From the NCBI RefSeq assembly GCF_002042885.1, contig NZ_MVFY01000009.1, positions 62,001 to 126,000 on the forward strand: a DNA stretch of 64,000 nt, in the 5' to 3' direction. The translations under genes were made by a program, and so were the position numbers. This DNA is from Citrobacter portucalensis (GTDB taxonomy: Bacteria; Pseudomonadota; Gammaproteobacteria; Enterobacterales; Enterobacteriaceae). Positions 45,912 to 54,467 of the stretch are shown one piece after another. The notes below the pieces were generated by a model. It was not told the DNA's origin, ran no database searches, and was given only the letters and a program-made list of their open reading frames with translations. The number at the start of each line of letters is the position of its first letter. Position 1 is the first letter of the stretch.

Positions 45912-46244
45912 TTATGGGTGACTGTTTGAGTCAGGCCATTGTTGCGACAGATGCAGAGACTGCCCGTCAGAAACGGTAACGATAATTTTGACCGAATCCT
46001 CCGGTGAAATATTAAAGCTCATTTTTGTTAATTCAATTGGCCGATTAGCAGGGACCGAAAGGCTTGTTTTCTGCTGTGACTGACTTTGTCCGCCCTTTCC
46101 TTTACGTACGGCAAGGACTTGCACTTCACATACGCACGGTTGAGCTAATGTCACCTGAGGAATAATGGTGTACATGTCACCTTGCTGAGTTGTATTGAAT
46201 GTTATTTGATTTGCCAACGCGGCAATGAGTAATAGCGTGTGCAT
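45912..46244 (-). CDS. csgC: Curli assembly protein CsgC
   Basis: The 110-residue protein starts MHTLLLIAALANQITFNTTQ with a short signal peptide and contains the CxC motif in AQPCVCEVQVLA. CsgC is an Ig-like periplasmic protein that stops CsgA from forming amyloid inside the cell. E. coli CsgC also has 110 residues. It is the third gene of csgBAC. A terminator at 46257-46283 lies between it and csgA, so its expression should be lower than that of the subunit. Confidence 0.95.
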   Translation of the reverse strand: MHTLLLIAALANQITFNTTQQGDMYTIIPQVTLAQPCVCEVQVLAVRKGKGGQSQSQQKTSLSVPANRPIELTKMSFNISPEDSVKIIVTVSDGQSLHLSQQWPDSNSHP

Positions 46245-46256
46245 AATATTCTCCCG

Positions 46257-46283
46257 AAAAAAAACAGGGCTTTCGCCCTGTTT
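46257..46283 (-). terminator. Intercistronic terminator after csgA
   Basis: On the minus strand AAACAGGGC, GAAA, GCCCTGTTT is followed by eight T residues, between the csgA stop (46305) and the csgC start (46244). It should end most csgBA transcripts. Confidence 0.88.
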
Positions 46284-46304
46284 ATTATCAGTCAGAAAAC
46301 TGAA

Positions 46305-46754
46305 TTAGTGCTGGTTAGCTGTAGCATTGTTGCCATAACCAACCTGCTGAATCAGCACATTGGAGTCAGACGCTGTCTGATTAACCACAGCACCGTTACG
46401 ACCACCGAACTGAGTTACGCTGATATCAGCATTTTTTGCATTCCACTGATTGATATCAGCACTGTTCTGGAAGCCGGTCTGTTTCAGGCTAATGGTACTG
46501 TCATCAGCACCTTGGCCGACAGTCGCACCGTTACCATGTCCGTGTTGTGTGATAGTCACGTCTGATTTACGTGCATCACTTTGCAGCGCATTCGCAACGT
46601 TACTAGAGCCAAATTGGTAAATACTCATTGAAGAGTCTGGGCCATAGTTGCTACCGCCACCATGATGATTACCGCCCCATTGCGGAACAACACCTGCCAG
46701 AGCACTGCCAGAAACTACGATTGCTGCGAATGCTGCCACTTTTAAAAGTTTCAT
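46305..46754 (-). CDS. csgA: Major curlin subunit CsgA
   Basis: The 149-residue protein has a signal peptide (MKLLKVAAFAAIVVSGSALA) and the N22 secretion segment GVVPQWGGNHHGGGSNYGPD. Five curlin repeats follow, each with SxxxxxQxGxxNxxxxxQ (starting SSMSIYQFG, SDVTITQHG, STISLKQTG, ADISVTQFG, SNVLIQQVG). It is secreted through CsgG and polymerises on CsgB into curli amyloid fibres. E. coli CsgA has 151 residues. The promoter is shared with csgB and depends on CsgD. Confidence 0.97.
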   Translation of the reverse strand: MKLLKVAAFAAIVVSGSALAGVVPQWGGNHHGGGSNYGPDSSMSIYQFGSSNVANALQSDARKSDVTITQHGHGNGATVGQGADDSTISLKQTGFQNSADINQWNAKNADISVTQFGGRNGAVVNQTASDSNVLIQQVGYGNNATANQH

Positions 46755-46794
46755 GGTAAACCCCCATCGGATTGATTTAAACGTCGTTTATGGA

Positions 46795-47250
46795 TTAGCG
46801 TTGAGTAACGCGAATTGCCATTTGCGACTGTCTCTGCACCACAACTGCTGTTTTTTGTGTACCGTACTGGGTAATATTGGCTTTATTACCAGAGCCTTTC
46901 TGGATAATCATCGCCGTATTACCGTAAGAGCTTTGTTTAATACTCGCATCATTAGAGCTACCCGTTTGATCAATATATGCAAAGTTATTTGATCCCGTCT
47001 GGTCTGTTTTCGCCCGGTTACCTGAACCTTCTTGCGAAATGACCGACAATAACTTGGTGCCCTCCTGGCGAGTATTTGCACTATTAGCAGTACCAACCTG
47101 ACCAATAATGGCTGCCTGATTAAATGAAGACTTACTTAATTCATTTACCGCAAAGTTATATTCTGAATTAGCTAAATCATAACTGGTTGCGGATGCAATC
47201 CCAGGCACTCCCAGTATTGTAAACATCATAAATAACAACTTGTTTTTCAT
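46795..47250 (-). CDS. csgB: Curlin nucleator CsgB
   Basis: The 151-residue protein has a signal peptide (MKNKLLFMMFTILGVPGIAS) and five imperfect curlin repeats with the Gln/Asn ladder (AAIIGQVGTANSANTRQ, AYIDQTGSSNDASIKQ, AMIIQKGSGNKANITQ). The basic last repeat (VVVQRQSQMAIRVTQR) anchors it to the cell surface with CsgF. It templates CsgA folding. Length equals E. coli CsgB (151); a Met nine codons upstream is in frame but precedes the ribosome-binding site. Confidence 0.97.
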   Translation of the reverse strand: MKNKLLFMMFTILGVPGIASATSYDLANSEYNFAVNELSKSSFNQAAIIGQVGTANSANTRQEGTKLLSVISQEGSGNRAKTDQTGSNNFAYIDQTGSSNDASIKQSSYGNTAMIIQKGSGNKANITQYGTQKTAVVVQRQSQMAIRVTQR

Positions 47251-48010
47251 GTTGTCACCCTGGACCTGGTCGTACATGAAGTTAAATTAATTACCACTCA
47301 AATTGTTGTTAACATGACTTACATTTGTTAACGCCACGTTACGATGAAGAGTATGTCCGTGGAAACATTTTAAATAACTCACCCGCGAGTGGTATTTTTA
47401 TATCCGGATTCACACCAAAGTACTAATTAACAGTGAATAACACCGCTTCTGGTCTGGCTTTTATTTTTATTTTGCTATCAGTAATGAATTTCTATGCAGT
47501 CACTGAGAAAGTGCATTTTGCACGATATCAGGGCCTCTCAGTACAACGTCGAGATAGACATCGGTACAAGTCGTGACAAAGGTCATTTTTTTCCATCTAA
47601 AATTGACCAACGTAAATTGAGACAAGGATTTTAGAATTCATTAGAAATCTAAAACTCAACAACCATTAATTAACTAATTTAAAATCAATGCGTTAGTATA
47701 ATTTGTATGATTTTTTAAATCTATGCAGCAAAGGTAAAATGTACAACTTTCCTATCAAATCTAAACTCTAATAAAACCATAAAATCACATTTTAATATAT
47801 AATTTTACAAGTTGTTACATGTTTAACACTTGCTTTAAGATTTGTAATAGCTAGATTGAAATCAGTTGAAGTCCATTTGTTTTAATATTTTCACCCCTTT
47901 GGGTCGATATTTTATATCTACACAGCAGTGCAACATCTGTCAGTACTTCTGGTGCCTCTATTTTAGTAGAGACAGCTGTCAGGTGTGCGACTAAAAAGTG
48001 GAGTTTCATC
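47251..48010. promoter_or_regulatory. csgBAC / csgDEFG intergenic regulatory region
   Basis: This 760-bp AT-rich region separates the divergent curli operons and holds no gene I can support. At 47814-47832 GTTACATGTTTAACACTTG corresponds to the OmpR D1 site of the E. coli csgD promoter. TAGATT at 47852-47857 is in the place of the csgD -10, which predicts a start near 47863 and a leader of about 148 nt. That leader is the part targeted by several small RNAs in E. coli. Other bound proteins known from E. coli (IHF, H-NS, CpxR, MlrA) were not mapped here. Confidence 0.8.
47375..47385 (-). promoter_or_regulatory. CsgD-binding box upstream of csgBA
   Basis: On the minus strand CGGGTGAGTTA is the exact CsgD box described for the E. 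coli csgBA promoter, 125 bp before the csgB ATG. Confidence 0.85.
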
Positions 48011-48661
48011 ATGTTTAATGAAGTCCATAGTATTCATGGTCATACATTATTGTTGATCACAAAACCTTCTTTGCAGGCAACTGCATTATTACAGCATTTA
48101 AAACAATCACTGGCACTCACCGGAAAACTACATAATATTCAACGTTCTCTGGATGATATATCCTCCAGCTGCATTGTTTTACTGGATATGATGGAGGCAG
48201 ATAAAAAACTGATCCATTACTGGCAAGATAATTTGAGTAGAAAAAACAACAATATAAAGACGTTATTGTTGAATACTCCTGATGATTACCCTTATCGGGA
48301 TATCGAAAACTGGCCGCATATCAATGGTGTTTTTTACGCAACTGAAGACGAGCAGCGTGTCGTAAGCGGCTTGCAGGGTATCTTGCGCGGTGAATGTTAC
48401 TTCACGCAAAAACTTGCCAGTTATCTGATCACGCACTCTGGAAATTATCGTTATAACAGCACGGAGTCGGCACTGCTGACGCACCGTGAAAAAGAGATCC
48501 TTAATAAATTGCGTATCGGCGCCTCAAATATTGAAATCGCTCGCTCACTGTTTATCAGTGAAAATACGGTAAAAACACATCTTTATAATCTTTTCAAAAA
48601 GATAGCTGTCAAAAACCGTACGCAGGCGGTCTCATGGGCCAATGATAACCTCAGGCGATAA
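48011..48661 (+). CDS. csgD: Curli and cellulose master regulator CsgD
   Basis: The 216-residue protein has an N-terminal receiver-like domain (with [13 protein letters not shown] where Asp is near residue 59) and a C-terminal LuxR-type helix-turn-helix at about residues 150-210 ([33 protein letters not shown]). It activates csgBAC and dgcC and so turns on the biofilm matrix. Length equals E. coli CsgD (216). It is the first gene of csgDEFG, preceded by a long leader and OmpR site. Its control by c-di-GMP connects it with the GGDEF gene at 35162. Confidence 0.97.
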   Translation: MFNEVHSIHGHTLLLITKPSLQATALLQHLKQSLALTGKLHNIQRSLDDISSSCIVLLDMMEADKKLIHYWQDNLSRKNNNIKTLLLNTPDDYPYRDIENWPHINGVFYATEDEQRVVSGLQGILRGECYFTQKLASYLITHSGNYRYNSTESALLTHREKEILNKLRIGASNIEIARSLFISENTVKTHLYNLFKKIAVKNRTQAVSWANDNLRR

Positions 48662-48665
48662 AGCC

Positions 48666-49064
48666 ATGAAACGGTATTTGACCTGGATTGTGGCAGCAAA
48701 TTTATTCTTTGCTGCCGGGAGTCTGCACGCAGCGACAACCGTAGAGGTGGAGGTTCCCGGGCTGTTAACTGACCACACTGTCTCTTCAATCGGGCATGAT
48801 TTTTATCGGGCCTTTAGTGATAAGTGGGAAAGCGAGTACACAGGAAACTTAACCATTAATGAAAGACCCAGTGCGCGTTGGGGAAGTTGGATCACCATAA
48901 CGGTCAATCAGGACGTTATCTTCCAGACTTTTTTATTTCCGACGAAAAAAGACTTCGACAAAATTGTAGTCTTCGCATTGGCACAAACTGAGGAAGCATT
49001 AAATCGCCGGCAAATAGATCAAACACTATTAAGCACTAGCGATTTAGCGCGTGATGAATTCTAA
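48666..49064 (+). CDS. csgE: Curli secretion specificity factor CsgE
   Basis: The 132-residue protein has a signal peptide ([20 protein letters not shown], cut near HAA) and the CsgE domain with [20 protein letters not shown] and [13 protein letters not shown]. CsgE caps the CsgG pore from the periplasm and directs CsgA into it. E. coli CsgE has 129 residues; the extra three are at the signal-peptide junction (ATTVE). The start is 4 bp after the csgD stop; an overlapping upstream Met in csgD is discarded. Confidence 0.96.
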   Translation: MKRYLTWIVAANLFFAAGSLHAATTVEVEVPGLLTDHTVSSIGHDFYRAFSDKWESEYTGNLTINERPSARWGSWITITVNQDVIFQTFLFPTKKDFDKIVVFALAQTEEALNRRQIDQTLLSTSDLARDEF

Positions 49065-49089
49065 AACATGATTTTGTCCGGAGGCTTTC

Positions 49090-49503
49090 ATGCGTGTTAA
49101 ACATGCAGTGGTTTTGCTCATGCTAATTTCACCATTAAGTTGGGCCGGAAACATGACGTTCCAGTTTCGCAACCCAAACTTTGGTGGCAACCCGAATAAT
49201 GGTGCTTTTCTGTTGAACAGCGCCCAGGCCCAGAACTCATATAAAGATCCAAGCTATGACGATTACGGTATTGAAACCCCGTCAGCTCTGGATAACTTTA
49301 CTCAGGCGATTCAGTCACAAATTCTCGGTGGCCTACTCACCAACATTAATACCGGTAAACCAGGAAGAATGGTGACCAATGATTTTATCATTGATATCGC
49401 CAACCGGGACGGACAACTGCAATTGAATGTCACCGACAGGAAATCGGGGAAAACTTCGACAATTGAAGTGTCGGGTTTACAAACACAGTCGACCGACTTC
49501 TAA
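49090..49503 (+). CDS. csgF: Curli surface nucleation factor CsgF
   Basis: The 137-residue protein has a signal peptide ([20 protein letters not shown]) and the conserved N-terminal [20 protein letters not shown], the part that inserts into the CsgG channel. CsgF couples the channel to CsgB so that the nucleator stays on the surface. E. coli CsgF has 138 residues. It follows csgE by 25 bp and precedes csgG by 25 bp with good ribosome-binding sites. Confidence 0.97.
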   Translation: MRVKHAVVLLMLISPLSWAGNMTFQFRNPNFGGNPNNGAFLLNSAQAQNSYKDPSYDDYGIETPSALDNFTQAIQSQILGGLLTNINTGKPGRMVTNDFIIDIANRDGQLQLNVTDRKSGKTSTIEVSGLQTQSTDF

Positions 49504-49528
49504 GTTATAGCCACGAAAGGAAATAATC

Positions 49529-50362
49529 ATGCAGCGTTTACTTATCATGGTGGCAGTAATTTTACTCAGCGGATGTTTAACAGCTCCGCCTCAAGAAGCC
49601 GCTAAGCCGACATTAATGCCCCGAGCCCAAAGCTATAAAGACTTGACGCATCTGCCTATGCCTACAGGTAAGATCTTTGTGTCGGTATACAACATTCAGG
49701 ATGAGACTGGCCAATTTAAACCTTACCCGGCAAGTAACTTCTCAACCGCCGTCCCGCAAAGCGCCACGGCTATGCTTGTCACCGCATTGAAAGATTCTCG
49801 TTGGTTCATCCCACTGGAACGTCAGGGGTTACAGAACTTGCTTAACGAACGCAAAATCATTCGTGCAGCTCAGGAAAACGGTACGGTTGCGATTAATAAC
49901 CGGATCCCGCTACAGTCCCTGACCGCGGCAAACGTCATGGTGGAAGGATCAATTATCGGTTATGAAAGCAACGTTAAATCGGGTGGTGTCGGTGCACGTT
50001 ATTTTGGTATTGGCGCCGATACGCAATACCAGCTCGACCAGATAGCGGTAAACCTGCGCGTAGTTAACGTCAGCACCGGTGAGATCCTGTCGTCAGTGAA
50101 TACCAGTAAAACCATTCTGTCTTATGAAGTACAGGCTGGGGTGTTCCGCTTTATTGACTACCAGCGTCTGTTGGAAGGTGAAATTGGCTACACCTCTAAC
50201 GAACCGGTTATGCTTTGTCTGATGTCAGCGATTGAAACGGGCGTTATCTTCCTGATTAATGACGGCATCGATCGCGGATTGTGGGATTTGCAGGATAAGA
50301 AACAAGTTGATAATGACATCCTGGTTAAATACCGTCATATGTCGGTACCGCCAGAATCCTGA
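49529..50362 (+). CDS. csgG: Curli secretion channel lipoprotein CsgG
   Basis: The 277-residue lipoprotein has a type II signal peptide with lipobox LSGC near residues 13-16 and the CsgG domain (LPMPTGKIFVSVYNIQDETG). The constriction residues Tyr-Asn are seen near YNIQDETGQFKPYPASNFST. Nine copies form the outer-membrane curli export pore. Length equals E. coli CsgG (277). It ends the csgDEFG operon and is followed by a strong terminator. Confidence 0.97.
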   Translation: MQRLLIMVAVILLSGCLTAPPQEAAKPTLMPRAQSYKDLTHLPMPTGKIFVSVYNIQDETGQFKPYPASNFSTAVPQSATAMLVTALKDSRWFIPLERQGLQNLLNERKIIRAAQENGTVAINNRIPLQSLTAANVMVEGSIIGYESNVKSGGVGARYFGIGADTQYQLDQIAVNLRVVNVSTGEILSSVNTSKTILSYEVQAGVFRFIDYQRLLEGEIGYTSNEPVMLCLMSAIETGVIFLINDGIDRGLWDLQDKKQVDNDILVKYRHMSVPPES

Positions 50363-50377
50363 TGGGTCTATACAGCA

Positions 50378-50411
50378 TAAAAAGCGTGAGGAAAACCCTC
50401 ACGCTTTTTTA
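50378..50411. terminator. Bidirectional terminator between csgG and ycdZ
   Basis: AAAAGCGTGAGG, AAAA, CCTCACGCTTTT with A residues before and T residues after can end transcription from both the convergent csgG and ycdZ. The ycdZ stop overlaps its right end. Confidence 0.9.
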
Positions 50412-50891
50412 TTTACTGGTCAGCGTCGACGATATTCTATTTTCACGGCGAGATGCCAGCCACAGACCACTGTTTTTCATTGCATAGCCGAATACGAGGC
50501 CCAGTGCCAGTGACGGTACAACCAGTCGCCAGTCGCCCTGCCCTGCAAATGTTGCACATGCGCCAATGAACGTGCCCGGTACAAATGAAAGCAGCCATTG
50601 CTTTGCCTGGATACACATCAGAAACGCGACAATTCCTGTCATGACATAACCAATAATGTCCATATGCGGAGCAAGCGCACTACCGTTAATAATCACCAAC
50701 GCCCACACCACACCGCTTAGCAGCGTACACGCCGAGATCCACAGTCCTTTTAACCCACCTTGCGGGCAGGCGAAATAAGCCGTGCACCCCAGAAAGCCAG
50801 CCCAACTGAGTAAACCAAGAGAAACGGCCACCCATCCCCAGATCCCGGAGAGAATGCCCGTTGTGATTGCAATTGAGAGAAGTATGTTCAT
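50409..50891 (-). CDS. ycdZ: Inner-membrane protein YcdZ (DUF1097)
   Basis: The 160-residue protein starts MNILLSIAITTGILSGIWGW and has five predicted membrane helices with the DUF1097 segment FVPGTFIGACATFAGQGDW. The function is unknown; the E. coli gene is flagellar-regulon or stress-linked only by expression studies. E. coli YcdZ has 163 residues. The homologous Met at 50891 was chosen over an in-frame Met 16 codons earlier. It converges with csgG. Confidence 0.92.
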   Translation of the reverse strand: MNILLSIAITTGILSGIWGWVAVSLGLLSWAGFLGCTAYFACPQGGLKGLWISACTLLSGVVWALVIINGSALAPHMDIIGYVMTGIVAFLMCIQAKQWLLSFVPGTFIGACATFAGQGDWRLVVPSLALGLVFGYAMKNSGLWLASRRENRISSTLTSK

Positions 50892-50992
50892 GCCGCGCAT
50901 CTTAGCAGAAAAACGGCATGGTAATGAGATCGCGCACACAATTTATGCAAGCTTATAAATTGAGTTGCACTTTTAAGTGACGTACGTCACAT

Positions 50993-51547
50993 TTATTCGT
51001 CTGTATCTTCCTGCAATTCGTCCCACATCGCACCAATGGCATCACGCGTCAGCGGTGCTATCGTACGCCAGAAAGGCGTGTTCGCGTGCGCTTCAACTTT
51101 ACCAAGGAACGTACCGCACCAGGGCAGCAAGTAGTCTACAAACAAGGTTTCAAGCGCCTCACTTTCATCTTCCGCAGACTGGTCCTCAAGCCATGAAGCC
51201 GCCAGCAACAGCGTACCAATGTGATCTGCCGGTGTATCAGCAAGCGGCATGCCCCGGGCTGAAAGAAATGCACGAACATCGGATTCTTTCGCCCCTTCTA
51301 CCCAGGCACTACGATAAGGCGGCACTGCACACTCGTCACCGACAAACAGCGCGTTGTAATCTGCAGCCAACTGGGGCATATCGCAGCTCTTCTGTAAACG
51401 GGTGAGCAGTTCGTCCTGTTCCAGCGGCCAGTTGGCGGACAGTTTACCTTCACTAATCAGGGTAAACAGGGGAACCAGTAAAGGGTCCTGCGGTTGGCGG
51501 TAAAACAGCGAGCCCAGTACACGACACAGGATAGAAAACTCGTTCAT
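50993..51547 (-). CDS. ycdY: YcdY, TorD/DmsD-type redox chaperone
   Basis: The 184-residue helical protein begins MNEFSILCRVLGSLFYRQPQ and has the family core DEPADH-like segment (PLADTPADHIGTLLLAASWL) of TorD/DmsD chaperones. In E. coli YcdY activates the phosphatase YcdX, probably by helping zinc insertion. Length equals E. coli YcdY (184). It lies 23 bp downstream of ycdX, consistent with joint expression. Confidence 0.95.
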   Translation of the reverse strand: MNEFSILCRVLGSLFYRQPQDPLLVPLFTLISEGKLSANWPLEQDELLTRLQKSCDMPQLAADYNALFVGDECAVPPYRSAWVEGAKESDVRAFLSARGMPLADTPADHIGTLLLAASWLEDQSAEDESEALETLFVDYLLPWCGTFLGKVEAHANTPFWRTIAPLTRDAIGAMWDELQEDTDE

Positions 51548-51570
51548 TGATATATTCCAGTTAGTAACAA

Positions 51571-52323
<753 letters not shown>

Positions 52324-52360
52324 TCATTTTCCGTCAAGGATAGCAGGTATCGCCGCCATT

Positions 52361-52485
<125 letters not shown>

Positions 52486-52517
52486 TTAGCTGAAACCCGG
52501 TACTTGCCGGGTTACCA

Positions 52518-53456
52518 TCAATATCCCCGAACGCGATTGACCTGACCTGTTACGACTTGCCCGCTCTCCAGGTTCATAATCGTGCGGGAGATATAGTCCA
52601 CCGCTTCTGCCGGACGGGTAACTGCGGCAATATGTGGCGTCATCGCCACACGCGGATGTTTCCATAATGGGCTGTTTTCTGGCAGCGGTTCACGACTATA
52701 AACATCCAGCATGGCCCCCTTCACCTTGCCGCTTTCCAGCGATGCCAGAAGATCGTCTTCATTGAGATGAACACCGCGTGCAAGGTTCAGCACGTAGGCG
52801 CCATCCTGCAATTGGCTAAGTAAATCAGCGTTAATAATGCCTACGGTTTCTGCCGTATTAGGCAGAAGGTTGATCAGCACGCGAGTTTGACTCAAAAACG
52901 CGCCCAGTTCCTCAGTACCGGCGAAGCTTTCCACGCCAGACCAGGATTTACGCGTACGACTCCAGCAGCGCAGTGGGAATCCCCATGCCTGCAGGCTTTC
53001 GGCAACTTTTGCGCCCAATACCCCAGCCCCCATGATCCCGACGGTAAACTCCTCGCGAGTATATTCTGGCAACGGCTGCCATTTCGCCTGATTTTTCAAT
53101 GCTTGATAATCATCAAAGCGACGAAACCAGTGCAGCACCTGACTGACAGCATATTCCTGCATTTGCAGGCCCATACCCGTATCTTCCAGACGGAAAAGCG
53201 GGATCGACGCATCCAACATTTCCGGATGAGCATTGAGTTTACTGAGAATAGAATCGACACCCGCTCCCAGCGCAAATACGGCTTTTAATTTTCGTCCTGC
53301 GAGCATTTCAACCGGCGGATGCCAGACCAGCGCATAGTCAGCATGTGCATTATCACCCGCTTTCCACTCACGTACGTTCGCACCAGGTATTGCCTTTGCC
53401 AACGCATTAATCCACCAGGTCGTATCGAATGTTGGGTGATAGAAAATTATATCCAT
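52518..53456 (-). CDS. ghrA: Glyoxylate/hydroxypyruvate reductase A
   Basis: The 312-residue protein is a D-isomer-specific 2-hydroxyacid dehydrogenase. It has the NADPH-binding motif [20 protein letters not shown] near residue 140, the catalytic Arg in [11 protein letters not shown], Glu in the DVYSREPLP region and His in [11 protein letters not shown]. GhrA reduces glyoxylate and hydroxypyruvate in the cytosol. Start and length match E. coli GhrA (312); 13 upstream codons in frame are discarded. An ERIC element and stem-loop follow the stop. Confidence 0.95.
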   Translation of the reverse strand: MDIIFYHPTFDTTWWINALAKAIPGANVREWKAGDNAHADYALVWHPPVEMLAGRKLKAVFALGAGVDSILSKLNAHPEMLDASIPLFRLEDTGMGLQMQEYAVSQVLHWFRRFDDYQALKNQAKWQPLPEYTREEFTVGIMGAGVLGAKVAESLQAWGFPLRCWSRTRKSWSGVESFAGTEELGAFLSQTRVLINLLPNTAETVGIINADLLSQLQDGAYVLNLARGVHLNEDDLLASLESGKVKGAMLDVYSREPLPENSPLWKHPRVAMTPHIAAVTRPAEAVDYISRTIMNLESGQVVTGQVNRVRGY

Positions 53457-53628
53457 ATTGTCTCCTGAACATTGTTGTGCGGAACTTTCTCGCACTTATT
53501 ATCATCATTTTTCGAGGGAACATCAGAGTAGCAAATTTTAGGATGCTGGCAAAAAAAACAATTCCCGCTTATTTATGCTCCATGTTGCTTGAAGTTTGTG
53601 TAAATGCACATTTTTTTCAAAAAGTTGA

Positions 53629-53658
53629 TTGACGGCGGGGCGGTGTTTCCCCTACATT
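53629..53658 (+). promoter_or_regulatory. serX promoter
   Basis: TTGACG (53629-53634) and TACATT (53653-53658) are 18 bp apart, followed by the GC-rich discriminator AGCGCCCG. This is typical of stringently controlled stable-RNA promoters. The predicted start lies near 53665, 28 bp before the tRNA. Confidence 0.8.
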
Positions 53659-53692
53659 AGCGCCCGTTCCGGTAGCACAGGAACAACAATAT

Positions 53693-53780
53693 GGTGAGGT
53701 GTCCGAGTGGCTGAAGGAGCACGCCTGGAAAGTGTGTATACGGCAACGTATCGGGGGTTCGAATCCCCCCCTCACCGCCA
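53693..53780 (+). tRNA. serX: tRNA-Ser (anticodon GGA)
   Basis: The 88-nt gene starts GGTGAGGTGTCCGAGTGG and ends with an encoded CCA. The anticodon loop reads CCTGGAAAG with GGA for UCC/UCU codons. The long variable arm (GTGTATACGGCAACGTATC region) is typical of class II serine tRNA, and the T arm is GGGGGTTCGAATCCCCC. It is essentially the E. coli serX/serW sequence. The gene is followed directly by repeat units that copy its 3' end. Confidence 0.98.
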
Positions 53781-54420
53781 TATTTTAAGAAGAGCTCGTA
53801 CGAAAGTACGGGCTTTTTTTTCGCATGTTGCACATCTACGGGGGGATGAGAAGCCCCGACCGGGGTTCGACTACTGGCGCAGCCAGTTGGACAGACCGGG
53901 AGCGCAGCGAACGGGCTGCCCCGCAGGGGCGAGCAAAGCGAGTCAATCCCCCCTCACCGCCATATTTTGAGAAGAGCTCGTACGCAAGTACGGGCTTTTT
54001 TTTCACATATTGCACATCTGCGGGGGGATGAGAAACCCCGACCGGGGTTCGACTGCTGGCGCAGCCAGCTGGACAGACCGCGAACGGAGTGAGTGGGCTG
54101 CCCGAAGGGCGAGCGAAGCGAGTCAATCCCCCCCTCACCGCCATATTTTAAGAAGAGCTCGTACGAAAGTACGGGCTTTTTTTTCGCATGTTGCACATCT
54201 ACGGGGGGATGAGAAGCCCCGACCGGGGTTCGACTGCTGGCGCAGCCAGCTGGACAGACCGCGAACGGAGTGAGTGGGCTGCCCGAAGGGCGAGCGAAGC
54301 GAGTCAATCCCCCCCTCACCCCCATATTTTAAGAAGAGCTCGTACGAAAGTACGGGCTTTTTTTCGCATGTTGCACATCTACGGGGGGGATGAGAAGCCC
54401 CGATCGGTCATGTACTGGCG
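53777..54420 (+). repeat. Tandem tRNA-Ser-derived repeat array (RtT-like)
   Basis: Starting at the CCA end of serX, a unit of about 181 bp is repeated: 53777-53958 (182 bp), 53959-54139 (181), 54140-54320 (181) and a partial fourth unit from 54321. Each unit has a terminator-type hairpin with T run, a box GGGGTTCGA, a 75-bp GC-rich segment and, at its end, a copy of the tRNA acceptor end (ATCCCCCCCTCACCGCCA or a near match). Units 2 and 3 are almost identical; unit 1 differs in the GC-rich part. The layout resembles the repeats of the E. coli tyrT operon (RtT RNA). Any protein-coding frames inside are probably by-products. Confidence 0.85.
53793..53821 (+). terminator. First terminator hairpin after serX
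   Basis: AGCTCGTAC, GAAA tetraloop, GTACGGGCT followed by eight T residues. Copies with the same stem recur at about 53975, 54155 and 54336 in later repeat units (tetraloop GCAA in the second). Confidence 0.9.
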
Positions 54421-54424
54421 TCAA

Positions 54425-54452
54425 ACAACAAAGCCCGGTTTCCCGGGCCTTG
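54425..54452 (-). terminator. Terminator of phoH
   Basis: On the minus strand AAGGCCCGGG, AAA, CCGGGCTTTGTTGTT forms a GC-rich hairpin with a U-rich tail, 16 bp after the phoH stop. Confidence 0.8.
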
Positions 54453-54467
54453 AAGACGGAGTACTTA

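Noticed and set aside
53777-54420. CRISPR array
   Set aside because: Units are about 181 bp and repeat over their whole length with no unique spacers; no cas genes are near.
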